Of a stretch of DNA of 64,000 bases, positions 32,398-41,338 are shown piece after piece. This DNA is from DATAEG01 sp963703085. Lineage in GTDB: Bacteria > Actinomycetota > Actinomycetes > Mycobacteriales > Jatrophihabitantaceae. Where the stretch lies: positions 1,178,001 to 1,242,000 of the forward strand of contig OY969789.1 of NCBI GenBank assembly GCA_963703085.1, written 5' to 3'. The number at the start of each line of letters is the position of its first letter. The first letter of the stretch is position 1. The translations under genes were made by a program, and so were the position numbers. A model generated the notes under the pieces. It was not told the DNA's origin. It ran no database searches and saw only the letters and a program-made list of their open reading frames with translations.

Positions 32398-32717
32398 TCT
32401 GCGAACCGCCCGTACTGGCCGGAGCGGAAAGGTCGCGAGACGGTCTCCTCGGCTTCATGGAAGAGCTTCGCCGAGCTGCTGCACATCGTGGCCAGGCCCT
32501 CCATCTCGCTGCTGATCTGGGTGAGGGCGCCGTGCCAGGCAGTGGTGGCCGACTTGATCGCGGCGACGATGCTCACCCCGGCCTTCGGCTCAGCCGGCAC
32601 CTTGACGGTGGTCAGCTCCGAGGACGGGTACTTGAGATCCGTCGCGTACTCCTTGAGCACGCTGCTGGCCGTTCCGGTGCTCTCGACATCGACGGTGTAC
32701 TCACCGACAAGCGCCAT
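32394..32717 (-). CDS. small WXG100-like partner protein
   Basis: A 107-residue helical protein; the central SATTAWHGALTQISSEMEGLA looks like a WXG100 hairpin with WHG at the turn. It is translationally coupled (4-bp overlap) to the 812-residue gene and divergent from the carboxylase gene. By analogy with ESX substrates the two products may form a secreted heterodimer (inference). Confidence 0.55.
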   Translation of the reverse strand: MALVGEYTVDVESTGTASSVLKEYATDLKYPSSELTTVKVPAEPKAGVSIVAAIKSATTAWHGALTQISSEMEGLATMCSSSAKLFHEAEETVSRPFRSGQYGRFAE

Positions 32718-32822
32718 CTAGCTCTCCTTCTCCGCCGAGCCGGGCCGCGATCAAACTCCGCACCCCGAAAACCGTACATATGGGCTAACGTCCTGCCGCT
32801 CCGCTGTCCGGCACTAGGCTCC

Positions 32823-34430
32823 GTGACCGTGGCAGAGTCGATACGCGCGGGTGTACCCACAGACAGCGATCCGCACACCACCTCCGGCAAATTGGCCGAT
32901 TTGAACCACCGGTACGACGAAGCCGTGCACGCCGGATCCGAACGTGCCGTCGAGCGGCAGCACGCCAAGGGCAAGCACACCGCCCGGGAGCGCGTCGAGA
33001 TGCTGCTGGACGAGGGCTCCTTCGTGGAGCTCGATGAGCTGGCCCGGCATCGGTCCAGCACCTTCGGGATGGAGAACAACCGCCCCTACGGCGACGGCGT
33101 GGTCACCGGCTACGGCACCGTCGACGGTCGGCCGGTCTGTGTGTTCAGCCAGGACGTCACGGTGTTCGGCGGCAGCCTCGGGCAGGTGTACGGCGAGAAG
33201 ATCGTCAAGGTGCTCGATTTCGCCATGAAGACCGGGTGTCCCGTCGTCGGGATCAACGAGGGCGGCGGTGCGCGCATCCAGGAAGGCGTCGTGTCACTCG
33301 GCCTGTACGGCGAGATCTTCTACCGCAACGTGCAGGCCTCCGGGGTCATCCCGCAGATCTCGCTGATCATGGGAGCGGCGGCCGGTGGGCACGTGTACTC
33401 CCCAGCGCTCACCGACTTCATCGTCATGGTCGACAAGACGTCACAGATGTTCATCACCGGTCCGGACGTGGTCAAGACGGTGACCGGCGAGGACGTGTCG
33501 TTGGAAGAGCTCGGCGGCGCACGCACGCACAACACCACCAGCGGAAATGCGCACTACCTCGGCGCCGACGAGGACGACGCGATCAGCTACGTGAAGACTC
33601 TGCTGTCCTACCTGCCGAGCAACAACCTCGACCCGGTGCCGGTCTACGACACCGATGTCGACGCGACGGTGACCGAGGAGGACCAATTCCTGGACACGTT
33701 CATCCCTGACTCGGCGAACCAGCCCTACGACATGCACGACGTTGTCACCCATCTGCTGGACGAGGGCGACTTCTGCGAGGTGCACGCGCTCTTCGCGCCG
33801 AACATCATCGTCGGCTTCGGCCGCGTCGAAGGGCACCCGGTGGGGATTGTCGGCAACCAGCCCACCCAGTTCGCCGGCTGCCTGGACATCGACGCGTCGG
33901 AGAAGGCGGCGCGCTTCGTGCGCACCTGCGACGCCTTCAACATCCCGATCGTCACGCTGGTGGATGTGCCGGGCTTCCTGCCCGGCGTGGGCCAGGAGCA
34001 CAACGGCATCATCCGGCACGGTGCGAAGCTCATCTATGCCTACGCCGAGGCCACCGTCCCGAAGATCACCGTCATCACCCGCAAGGCATTCGGTGGCGCG
34101 TACGACGTGATGGGTTCCAAGCACCTCGGCGCCGACGTCAACCTTGCCTGGCCGACCGCGCAGATCGCGGTGATGGGCGCTCAGGGCGCGGTCAACATCC
34201 TCTACCGCAAGGAACTTGCCGGCGCCGAAGACGCCGAGGCCCGCCGGGTCGAGTTGGTCCAGCAATACGAGGACACCCTGGTCAATCCCTACATCGCCGC
34301 CGAACGTGGTTACGTCGACTCGGTGGTCCCGCCGTCGCACACCCGCTCGTACGTCATCAAGTCGTTGCGGATGCTGCGCAACAAGCGGGAGAGTCTGCCA
34401 CCGAAGAAGCACGGCAACATCCCCCTCTAG
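32823..34430 (+). CDS. accD: acyl-CoA carboxylase beta subunit (propionyl-CoA type)
   Basis: A 535-residue carboxyltransferase; GTG 32823 or 32829. N-terminal half: GKLADLNHRYDEAVHAGS, HTARERVEMLLDEGSF, GGSLGQVYGEKIVKVLD, and the oxyanion Gly-rich NEGGGARIQEGVVSLGLYG. C-terminal half: FAPNIIVGFGRVEGHPVGIV, DVPGFLPGVGQEHNGIIRHG, RKAFGGAYDVMGSKHLGAD. This is the AccD5/PccB pattern; with a biotinylated alpha subunit it makes methylmalonyl-CoA or malonyl-CoA. An epsilon subunit gene follows, as in the M. tuberculosis accD5-accE5 pair. Confidence 0.9.
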   Translation: MTVAESIRAGVPTDSDPHTTSGKLADLNHRYDEAVHAGSERAVERQHAKGKHTARERVEMLLDEGSFVELDELARHRSSTFGMENNRPYGDGVVTGYGTVDGRPVCVFSQDVTVFGGSLGQVYGEKIVKVLDFAMKTGCPVVGINEGGGARIQEGVVSLGLYGEIFYRNVQASGVIPQISLIMGAAAGGHVYSPALTDFIVMVDKTSQMFITGPDVVKTVTGEDVSLEELGGARTHNTTSGNAHYLGADEDDAISYVKTLLSYLPSNNLDPVPVYDTDVDATVTEEDQFLDTFIPDSANQPYDMHDVVTHLLDEGDFCEVHALFAPNIIVGFGRVEGHPVGIVGNQPTQFAGCLDIDASEKAARFVRTCDAFNIPIVTLVDVPGFLPGVGQEHNGIIRHGAKLIYAYAEATVPKITVITRKAFGGAYDVMGSKHLGADVNLAWPTAQIAVMGAQGAVNILYRKELAGAEDAEARRVELVQQYEDTLVNPYIAAERGYVDSVVPPSHTRSYVIKSLRMLRNKRESLPPKKHGNIPL

Positions 34431-34467
34431 GCACCACTCCAAGGCCAGGAGAGGACGGCACGGCGAC

Positions 34468-34680
34468 ATGACCGAATCACCGCGACCGGCGCTGCGGGTG
34501 GTGCACGGCGCGCCCAGTCCCGAGGAACTCGCAGTGCTCACTGCCGTGCTCGGCGCAGCCGGCGACCGCGCCGCGAAACCCGACCGGGTACGCCCACGCG
34601 GCGGGTGGAGCGATCCGGCGCGCTACCTACGCTCACCGATGCGGCCAGGTCCCGGTGCCTGGGCCACCTCATTTCGTTAG
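34468..34680 (+). CDS. accE: acyl-CoA carboxylase epsilon subunit
   Basis: A 70-residue protein with the epsilon signature LRVVHGAPSPEELAVLTAVLGA and the basic, Trp-containing tail RGGWSDPARYLRSPMRPGPGAW. Epsilon subunits are actinomycete-specific and stabilise the alpha-beta complex. It starts 37 bp after the beta subunit gene, with AGGAGAGG upstream. Confidence 0.85.
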   Translation: MTESPRPALRVVHGAPSPEELAVLTAVLGAAGDRAAKPDRVRPRGGWSDPARYLRSPMRPGPGAWATSFR

Positions 34681-36177
34681 GTGAGGACGGCGAGGCTGCG
34701 CAGCGACACCGCCGGGACTCTGCGCAGGCGTCTTCGGCACGCTTCGCTCAGTCGTGAACAGGCGGCTGTCCTAGCTCTGACGCTGTTCACGTTCGCGTTC
34801 TACGGCGGTTACTCGGTGCTGCGGCAACGCGCCCTGCGCACGTCCGGCTACGACCTCGGCATCTTCGACCAGGCGGTTCGGCAATACAGCCACTTCCGGG
34901 CACCGATCGTGGCGCTCAAGGGTCCCGGCTACAACATCTTCGGCGACCATTTCCATCCGATCATCGCGCTGATCGCACCGCTGTACTGGATCTGGGACAC
35001 ACCCATGGTCCTGCTCGTGGTGCAGGCGGCGCTGATCGCCGGGTCGGTGCCGATCGTCTACCGCTTCACTCGTCGGCGCACGTCGACCGCGGCAGCGCTG
35101 ATCGTCTGCGCGGCTTACGTGCTGAGCTGGTCGGTGCAGGGGTTCGTCGACTTCGACTTCCACGAGATCGCCTTCGCCGTGCCGCTGCTTGCCGGCGCGA
35201 TCGACGCGCTCGACCGCAAGGACGACCGCGTTCTGGTGATCTGCAGCGTGCTGTTGCTGCTGACCCGGGAGGACATGGGAGCGGTTGTCGCGTTGCTCGG
35301 GGTGCTGCGGATGACCCAGCTACCGCGACGCGTCGGCGGTTGCCTCATCGCCGTTGGAGCGGTCACGGCGGTGCTGGCCACCGCGGTGGTGATCCCGGCG
35401 TTCGCACCCAGCGGGCATTTCGCCTACTGGACGTTCGACGCCCTCGGCCACGATCTGCCGAACACGGTGACCACCGTCCTCACCCACCCGTGGCGTGCGG
35501 TGCGGCTGTTCTTCAGCCCGTGGGTGAAGACCCAGACGCTGGAGTATCTCTTCCTCCCGCTGGCGTTGCTGCCGCTGCGCAGCCGGTACTGCCTGATCGC
35601 TCTGCCGCTGCTCGCAGAGCGGTTCTGGAACTCCCGCGACAACCTCTGGACGACGCAGTACCACTACAACCTGTTGCCCTGGTTGGTGCTCGTTCTGGCC
35701 ATGGTCGACGGCGCCGGCGGGCTGACGATCTGGCGTCGGCCACGGGTTAAGAGGGCGTTGCTCGCCTGGGTGGCGATAGTGCCGTTACTGATGATCCAGT
35801 GGCACGGCCCGACCGTTCCGGTGATCAAGCGAATGGTGGACGGCCAAATGTGGCGTTTCGACGCGCATCAGCGCAGCAAGCAGGCCGCGATCAAGCTCGT
35901 TCCGCGGAACGTGTGCGCGGCCGTCGACGACCGCGTCGCGCCGCAGCTGACCAACCGGGACCGGGTCACGATTCCTGGCTTGGGCGGTCCGGAACCGGAT
36001 TACGTCATCCTCGACCTGACCCACCCGGTGATGTACCGCGGCACCGACTCGAAGGTCGTGCTGCGCGAGCTGACCGCCCGCGGCTACCGCACCCTCTACG
36101 CCCACGAGTCGATCGTCGTACTGCGCGCACCGAACTATCGAGGGCCGTCCGCTCGCTGCACCCCGACGTCGAACTGA
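34681..36177 (+). CDS. DUF2079 multi-spanning membrane protein
   Basis: A 498-residue membrane protein starting at a GTG directly after the accE stop; a later start is possible. About nine transmembrane helices. The DUF2079 signature is present: SGYDLGIFDQAVRQYSHFRAP, then GDHFHPIIALIAPLYW, then FDFHEIAFAVPLL. DUF2079 belongs near the GT-C glycosyltransferase-like membrane proteins; the His and Asp in the first outer loop suggest a lipid-linked sugar reaction. The last 43 bp overlap the convergent GT87 gene. Confidence 0.8.
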   Translation: MRTARLRSDTAGTLRRRLRHASLSREQAAVLALTLFTFAFYGGYSVLRQRALRTSGYDLGIFDQAVRQYSHFRAPIVALKGPGYNIFGDHFHPIIALIAPLYWIWDTPMVLLVVQAALIAGSVPIVYRFTRRRTSTAAALIVCAAYVLSWSVQGFVDFDFHEIAFAVPLLAGAIDALDRKDDRVLVICSVLLLLTREDMGAVVALLGVLRMTQLPRRVGGCLIAVGAVTAVLATAVVIPAFAPSGHFAYWTFDALGHDLPNTVTTVLTHPWRAVRLFFSPWVKTQTLEYLFLPLALLPLRSRYCLIALPLLAERFWNSRDNLWTTQYHYNLLPWLVLVLAMVDGAGGLTIWRRPRVKRALLAWVAIVPLLMIQWHGPTVPVIKRMVDGQMWRFDAHQRSKQAAIKLVPRNVCAAVDDRVAPQLTNRDRVTIPGLGGPEPDYVILDLTHPVMYRGTDSKVVLRELTARGYRTLYAHESIVVLRAPNYRGPSARCTPTSN

Positions 36178-37520
36178 GCAGGTCGCGATCGGGCTCGCTC
36201 ACCGACGAGACGCAGGCCGAGCAACAGGACGGTCACCAGCAGGCCAAGCGCGTAGCACCAGGTGCGGTAGGCGACTCCGTTGCTGAAGTGCGGTGCGCCC
36301 AACGTGTTCAGGGTCGCGGCGACAACGATCGGTAGCCATTCGATCCGCCCGGTCATCGCCACGAGGACGAGCAGCAGGACCGCATACCAGCTGTAGTTGG
36401 GCGTGGTCAGCAGGAACGTCACGCCCACCATCACCACTGCGGTCTGCTCCGGCCGGTCCGGATCAGTGCGCCGCAGGACCCAGGCGGCCGTACCGAGCAA
36501 GATCGCAACGACCACCGGCGCCGCCCACGACTCCGGCAGCAGCGGCCGCAACAGCAGGAAGCGACCGCCGCTGGTATAGCTCTCCTCTCTGAGATAGCCC
36601 GGCAGATACCCGATGACGTCGGTACCGACCGCGACGACATGCGGGACGTAGCTGAGCACCACCACAGAGAGCGCCGCGGAGAGGGTGAGCACCGGTCGAC
36701 GCCGCAGCAGGCTGGGCAGTAACAGCACCGGGTAGATCTTCGTCACCACGGCGGCGCCGAGCAGCCCGCCCGACCAGGCCGGCCGACCAGCGGCGGTGAG
36801 CATCAGCGCACCCATACCGAGCAACGCAGCCAGCCAGTCGATGTGTGCATTGTTGGAGAGCTCCACCGCGGTGATCGGGCACCACGCCCACACCGCGACG
36901 GGCCAGCTGGGGCTACCGCGGGCGGCAGCCCGGCGGGCCAGCAGCAGGCTCACCGCAATGACGCCGAGCGCGGCCAGAAGCTGCAGCGGCAGCAGGCCGT
37001 CCGTCGAACCGAAGCTCGCCAAACGGGCCACCGTGAACGCCAGCTCAGCCACAGGTGGGTACACCGTACGCACCGCCGGGCGGTTCAACGTGCTGCACCG
37101 GGCACCGACCACCCGACCCGGCGCGCAGTTCGCCGCAACCGGAAACAGCGGCGCGGTCCGCAGCGGCTGCAACTGCTTCGCCGCCGGCGGGTACCGGTAC
37201 GGATCGGTACCGGACAGCTGCACCTTGCCGTCCCACACGTAGCGATATGCGTCGTCGCTGGACGCCGGTCTGTGCGTGATGACGCACAGTTGCAGTACCG
37301 CACCGACGCCGACGACGACTCCCAGGCCGAGGCGGGCGGGCAAGCCGCTGCACCGCAACGCGAACAGCGCCAGAACGAACAGCGCCAGCCCGATCACTTC
37401 GCTCCACAGCGCGCGGTCGCCGTTGGCGGAGCGCATCCCGACACCGAGTACCACTGCCTCGGCGAGCAGGGCGGCGGCGAGTACGCCACGGGCCACGATG
37501 GGCAGCGCCGGGCGAGTCAC
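36135..37520 (-). CDS. GT87-type membrane mannosyltransferase-like protein
   Basis: A 461-residue protein with about ten transmembrane helices. The first outer loop holds the GT-C acid motif ASSDDAYRYVWDGKVQLSGTDPYRYPP in pieces, typical of DUF2029/GT87 polyprenyl-phosphate-mannose-using transferases. It may correspond to Rv0541c, as it lies in a cluster with homologues of Rv0535-Rv0540 (from memory). Acceptor unknown. Its 3' end overlaps the DUF2079 gene tail to tail. Confidence 0.8.
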   Translation of the reverse strand: MTRPALPIVARGVLAAALLAEAVVLGVGMRSANGDRALWSEVIGLALFVLALFALRCSGLPARLGLGVVVGVGAVLQLCVITHRPASSDDAYRYVWDGKVQLSGTDPYRYPPAAKQLQPLRTAPLFPVAANCAPGRVVGARCSTLNRPAVRTVYPPVAELAFTVARLASFGSTDGLLPLQLLAALGVIAVSLLLARRAAARGSPSWPVAVWAWCPITAVELSNNAHIDWLAALLGMGALMLTAAGRPAWSGGLLGAAVVTKIYPVLLLPSLLRRRPVLTLSAALSVVVLSYVPHVVAVGTDVIGYLPGYLREESYTSGGRFLLLRPLLPESWAAPVVVAILLGTAAWVLRRTDPDRPEQTAVVMVGVTFLLTTPNYSWYAVLLLVLVAMTGRIEWLPIVVAATLNTLGAPHFSNGVAYRTWCYALGLLVTVLLLGLRLVGERARSRPAQFDVGVQRADGPR

Positions 37521-37677
37521 CGGCTCAGTCTCCCCGGTTCTGCCGGGACCGCGACCCGGAACGGGACCCGCAGAGCCCGGAACCGCCCTTAATTACCCGC
37601 AGTGTGCCAACCTCATCGGGTGGATCGATCCGCGGAGGCTCCGGCAACCGAACCTGACGGTGAGGACCATCCGGTTG

Positions 37678-38811
37678 ATGCCTGAGAAGCCACCGCCCTT
37701 CTGGCCGCGGATCTCAGAGCGGGTCAGGCATGAGGCGGTCACCGCGCGGGTTGGTCGCGTTCTCGGCATCGCCTTCGGCCTGTGCTTCCTGACCGGGCTG
37801 TACAGCCACTACCAGTACCACCCGACGACGGCAGTGCCGATCCCGGCCCTGCCGAGCTGGGGTTACCGGCTCACCCAGGGCGTTCACGTGATCACCGGCC
37901 TGGTCTGCATTCCGCTGATCCTGGTCAAGCTGTGGTCGGTCTATCCGAAACTGTTCAGCTGGCCACCGTTCAAGACACTGGTCCAAGGCCTGGAGCGGCT
38001 CAGCATCCTGGTACTCATCTCAACAGCGCTCCTGGAACTCGGTACCGGGTTTCTGAACATTCTCGGCTGGTACCCGTGGCCGTGGGCGTTCATCAAGGTG
38101 CACTACTGGCTGGCGTTCATCATCATCGGCTCGATCCTGCTGCACGTTGCGGTCAAGCTGCCGATCATCAAGCGCGGGCTGGCCACGCCGTTGTCCGAGC
38201 CGCCCGAGCAGGACGCCGAGGTGGGCGGGATCTCCCGGCGCGGAGTGCTGATGGCGACCGCAGCCGGCGCCGGCGTCATCACCCTGGGCACCGTCGGGCA
38301 GGTGATCACGCCGTTGCAAAAGGCCAGCGTGCTCTCCGTCCGGCAGCCGACGCTGGGACCACTCGGCGTCGCCATCAACGTCACCGCCAAGCAGGCCGGC
38401 GTCGTCAAGCTCGCCCAGGCGGCCGACTACCGCCTCGAGGTGATGGGGCCCAGACCGTTCATGCTGACCCTGGCCGAGCTCGAGGCGCTCGAGACCGAGC
38501 AGAAGTCGCTGCCGATCGCGTGTGTCGAGGGATGGAGCGTGCTGGGCCACTGGACCGGGCCGCGGCTGCTCGATCTCGTGACGCGGGCGGGGGGCAGCGG
38601 CGACTCGCACGTGCATGTGCTCTCGGTGCAGGAGGCCGGACCTGACCACGACTCGAAGATCTTCGGCCCGCAGCTGCGCGCGGCGTTGCTGGCAACGCAT
38701 CTCAACGGCCAGCGGCTGCCGCTGGACCACGGCTACCCGGTGCGCCTCATCGCACCGAACCGATCCGGCGCGCTGCAGACCAAATGGGTCGGCCGACTGG
38801 AGCTGATGTGA
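37678..38811 (+). CDS. membrane-bound molybdopterin-dependent oxidoreductase (SUOX fold)
   Basis: A 377-residue protein. Residues 20-170 form four transmembrane helices like a cytochrome b561-type anchor, with His residues in GVHVITGL, KVHYWLAF and ILLHVAVKL that could bind haem. A twin-arginine-like ISRRGVLMATAAGAG starts the next part, and residues 230-377 are a sulfite-oxidase-type Mo domain with the Mo ligand Cys in LPIACVEGWSVLGHWTG and ending in HGYPVRLIAPNRSG. It probably passes electrons between periplasmic substrate and quinone. Coupled to the next gene by TGATG. Confidence 0.85.
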   Translation: MPEKPPPFWPRISERVRHEAVTARVGRVLGIAFGLCFLTGLYSHYQYHPTTAVPIPALPSWGYRLTQGVHVITGLVCIPLILVKLWSVYPKLFSWPPFKTLVQGLERLSILVLISTALLELGTGFLNILGWYPWPWAFIKVHYWLAFIIIGSILLHVAVKLPIIKRGLATPLSEPPEQDAEVGGISRRGVLMATAAGAGVITLGTVGQVITPLQKASVLSVRQPTLGPLGVAINVTAKQAGVVKLAQAADYRLEVMGPRPFMLTLAELEALETEQKSLPIACVEGWSVLGHWTGPRLLDLVTRAGGSGDSHVHVLSVQEAGPDHDSKIFGPQLRAALLATHLNGQRLPLDHGYPVRLIAPNRSGALQTKWVGRLELM

Positions 38812-39320
38812 TGCCCGGACAGCCTTCGCAGCCGGCGAAATCGTCGGGACGCGGCGAGATCTCGAAGTTGCGCATCGTGCTCGGTGTCGTCGGCCTGCTG
38901 GTGATGCTGTACGGCGTCGTCCGGCTGCTGCAGCACACCGCGACCGCGGAGAAGATCGGGCTGGCGAAATGGTTGGTCGGGGCGGTCATCTTGCACGATG
39001 TGGTCCTGGGATTGCTCGTGGTCGGCGTCGGCGCGCTGCTCAACCGGTACCTGCCACCGCGCGGCCGTGGCTACGTCCAGGGTGGCCTGACCGTGGCCGC
39101 GGTCGTCACCCTCTTCACGTTGCCGTTGATCTACCGGCACAAGAAGTCCCAGCCGGGCACCACCGAACTCGACCGCAACTACCTCGCCGGGCTGCTGCTC
39201 GTGCTGGGGCTGATCGCAGCCGGAACCGCCGTCGCCTACGCGACCCGGCTGCGTGGCGACGCGCGCCGCTCCAGCACCACGAAGGCCCTGCCGCCTACTG
39301 ACCAGGAGTCCACGCGGTAG
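38811..39320 (+). CDS. small membrane protein of the Mo-oxidoreductase operon
   Basis: A 169-residue protein with about four transmembrane helices (LRIVLGVVGLLVMLYGVV; GAVILHDVVLGLLVVGVGAL; GGLTVAAVVTLFTLPLIY; LLLVLGLIAAGTAVAY). The ATG overlaps the upstream stop by one base. A His-Asp pair (ILHD) inside a helix is notable. The last 85 bp overlap the convergent methyltransferase gene. Role unknown; likely an accessory or electron-transfer membrane subunit by position. Confidence 0.7.
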   Translation: MPGQPSQPAKSSGRGEISKLRIVLGVVGLLVMLYGVVRLLQHTATAEKIGLAKWLVGAVILHDVVLGLLVVGVGALLNRYLPPRGRGYVQGGLTVAAVVTLFTLPLIYRHKKSQPGTTELDRNYLAGLLLVLGLIAAGTAVAYATRLRGDARRSSTTKALPPTDQESTR

Positions 39321-39898
39321 AACATCCGGGTGCGCTCGGCCCGCCGGCCGAGCACCGCCGCACCGACCATCGCCCACGGGAACGGCGGCCCGACGATCAG
39401 CCCGTCGCTGCGGAAGCACACCTGCAGTACGTCGTCCATCTCTGGGTCGGGATGCGCCTCGACTATCGCCCGGCCGCCGGTGGCGATGACGTCCGCCAGC
39501 CGATAGAGCAGACGGTCGACGTCGCCGCCGATGCCGATGTTCCCGTCGAGCACCAATGCTGTCGGCCAGCGTCCCTCGCCCGGCACCCGGTCGAAGAGGC
39601 TGCGCTGCAACGCCGCAGCGCCGCGCTCGCGGCTCAGCTGCACTGCGGTGGTCGCGATATCGACGCCGAGCGCGGAGACTCCCCGCTCGGCGAGTGCCCG
39701 CACGATCCGGCCGGGGCCGCAGCCGACGTCGAGCACCGGTCCTTGGCACTGGGCGAGCACGGTCTCGTCCACCTCGTTGCACGGCGCCAGGTACCGCTCG
39801 ACGTCGAGGGTGATCAGCTGGCCGGCATCGGACACCAGCTCGAGTGGACGCGGCGCGCGCAACGACGACTCATACGGCCCGAGAGCACCCGGTTGCAT
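39236..39898 (-). CDS. class I SAM-dependent methyltransferase
   Basis: A 220-residue protein with SAM motif I VLDVGCGPGRIVRALAERG, the acid of motif II in LGVD, and VLDGNIGIGGDVDRLL in the motif IV position. ATG 39898 overlaps the upstream stop by one base (TGATG). It is the third gene of a GT2-DUF2064-methyltransferase operon conserved in actinomycetes. Substrate unknown, presumably a glycan or lipid carrier made by the cluster. Confidence 0.85.
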   Translation of the reverse strand: MQPGALGPYESSLRAPRPLELVSDAGQLITLDVERYLAPCNEVDETVLAQCQGPVLDVGCGPGRIVRALAERGVSALGVDIATTAVQLSRERGAAALQRSLFDRVPGEGRWPTALVLDGNIGIGGDVDRLLYRLADVIATGGRAIVEAHPDPEMDDVLQVCFRSDGLIVGPPFPWAMVGAAVLGRRAERTRMFYRVDSWSVGGRAFVVLERRASPRSRVA

Positions 39899-40554
39899 CA
39901 GGCCACCTCGCCGGCGACGTCGAGGCGTCGCCACGTCTTCGCGAACCGGGTGTGCGGCGCCTGCTGGGCGACCACCTCCGCCGTTTCTGCGGTGTCCACA
40001 TCTGTGAGCGTGTCGAGCATCAACACGGCCAACCCCGCTGCCCGCAGCCGAACCAATTGCTGGCCACCGGTGGTGGACTCGGACATCGGTACGCCGGGAA
40101 TCGTGCGCGAAGCGTCGGCCGGATCGGCGAATCCGATCGCCCAGAACCCTCCGTCGCAGGCCAGCCCGAGCGCCGCACCGTAGGCACCGGGGTCGAAGGC
40201 GGACAGCTGCGCCGCGGTGACCTGCGGGGTGTCCATCCCGACCAGAACTGCCGGCCCGTCGTCGCGCACTGCGTGAAACGCCGCGGCAAGTCGCCGGTCG
40301 AGCCCTCCGGCCGCCTGCGGGACGACCCGCCATCCGGCCGGCAACCAGCTGCCGGCCGCGCCGTCCAGAGCAAGGACATACTGGCCGGCAGGCACCGTCG
40401 ATGCCGCCCGCAACGAGTCGTACAGCGCGGCGGCCGCGAGGTCTGCGGCCTGTTCGGCAGTGCACGGCGGAGTCAGCCGGGTCTTCACCCGGCCAGGTCG
40501 CGGCTGCTTGGCGATCACCAGCACGGTGCCCAGCGAGCTCGCGCCGGCGCTCAC
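39898..40554 (-). CDS. DUF2064 (TIGR04282-type) nucleotide-sugar transferase-like protein
   Basis: A 218-residue GT-A/nucleotidyltransferase-fold protein with VLVIAKQPRPGRVKTRLTPP at the N-terminus and VGMDTPQVTAAQLSAF and GLACDGGFWAIGFAD in the core, as in the TIGR04282 family that appears in several glycolipid and arsenosugar clusters. GTG 40554 overlaps the GT2 stop by 4 bp; GTG 40563 is an alternative. Resembles Rv0540 by order. Confidence 0.8.
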   Translation of the reverse strand: MSAGASSLGTVLVIAKQPRPGRVKTRLTPPCTAEQAADLAAAALYDSLRAASTVPAGQYVLALDGAAGSWLPAGWRVVPQAAGGLDRRLAAAFHAVRDDGPAVLVGMDTPQVTAAQLSAFDPGAYGAALGLACDGGFWAIGFADPADASRTIPGVPMSESTTGGQQLVRLRAAGLAVLMLDTLTDVDTAETAEVVAQQAPHTRFAKTWRRLDVAGEVA

Positions 40555-41219
40555 CGTGACCACACGGCGTTCATATCGCGGACCGCGCGCAGCGTGCCGC
40601 GTACCGTGCCGGTCACCTTGGACCGGCCGACCCGCGGTCGGTAGGCGATGTCTCGCTGCACGATCCGCCAGCCCTGAGCAGCCGCACGCACCACGGTCTC
40701 CAACGGATAACCACTGCGGCGGTCGGTGAGTCCGAGACCGATCAACGCCTCGCGGCGCGCCACTCGCAACGGGCCCACGTCCCGAAGCGGTACTCCGGTG
40801 CGGGTGCGTACCTGCCGAGCCAGAACCCGGTTGGCGAGCCGGGCATGCAACGGCCAGGCGCCGCGGTGCTCGGTCCGGCGTCTGCCCACCACCAGGTCGG
40901 CTGCGCCGCTGCCGACCAGTTCGGCGAACTGGTCCGCATAGCTCGGGTCGACCGAGGCGTCACAGTCGCAGAACGCAACCAGCGGAGCGGTGGCCGCCTC
41001 CAACCCGGCGTGGCACGCCGCTCCGTAACCGCGGCGCCGGCAGAGAACCACCACGGCCCCGCGCTGCCGGGCGAAATTCACCGACCCGTCGGTGGAGCCG
41101 TTGTCGACGACGATGGCCCGCGCACCGACCGGGATTCGGTCGAGCACCCACGGCAGCGCCCCGATCTCGTCCAGGCACGGCAGGACGACATCCAGCCACG
41201 GTTCGGGGGAGGTGGCCAC
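40551..41219 (-). CDS. family 2 glycosyltransferase (dolichyl-phosphate-sugar synthase-like)
   Basis: A 222-residue GT-A enzyme without membrane helices. Motifs: LDVVLPCLDEIGALPWVL, VVDNGSTDGSVNFARQRG, FCDCDASVDP (DxD-like metal site) and VGRRRTEHRGAWP. GTG 41219 is chosen because the fold begins six residues later. It resembles Rv0539-type polyprenyl-phosphate sugar synthases and is the first gene of a three-gene operon; a GT87 enzyme nearby could use its lipid-linked product (inference). Confidence 0.85.
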   Translation of the reverse strand: MATSPEPWLDVVLPCLDEIGALPWVLDRIPVGARAIVVDNGSTDGSVNFARQRGAVVVLCRRRGYGAACHAGLEAATAPLVAFCDCDASVDPSYADQFAELVGSGAADLVVGRRRTEHRGAWPLHARLANRVLARQVRTRTGVPLRDVGPLRVARREALIGLGLTDRRSGYPLETVVRAAAQGWRIVQRDIAYRPRVGRSKVTGTVRGTLRAVRDMNAVWSR

Positions 41220-41338
41220 AAAAGCAGCGTAGGGGCGCGGCCGCTGCACCGCCCGTCGAAACCAACTCGACGCGCCTCTCGCGGCCGGGGTTCCTACACT
41301 CAGCGAGTGAGCCGTATCCCTCGCCTGGTAGGCCGCAC

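Noticed and set aside
30685..32721. 678-codon plus-strand ORF
   Set aside because: Antisense to the type VII-like pair; composition is that of a shadow frame.
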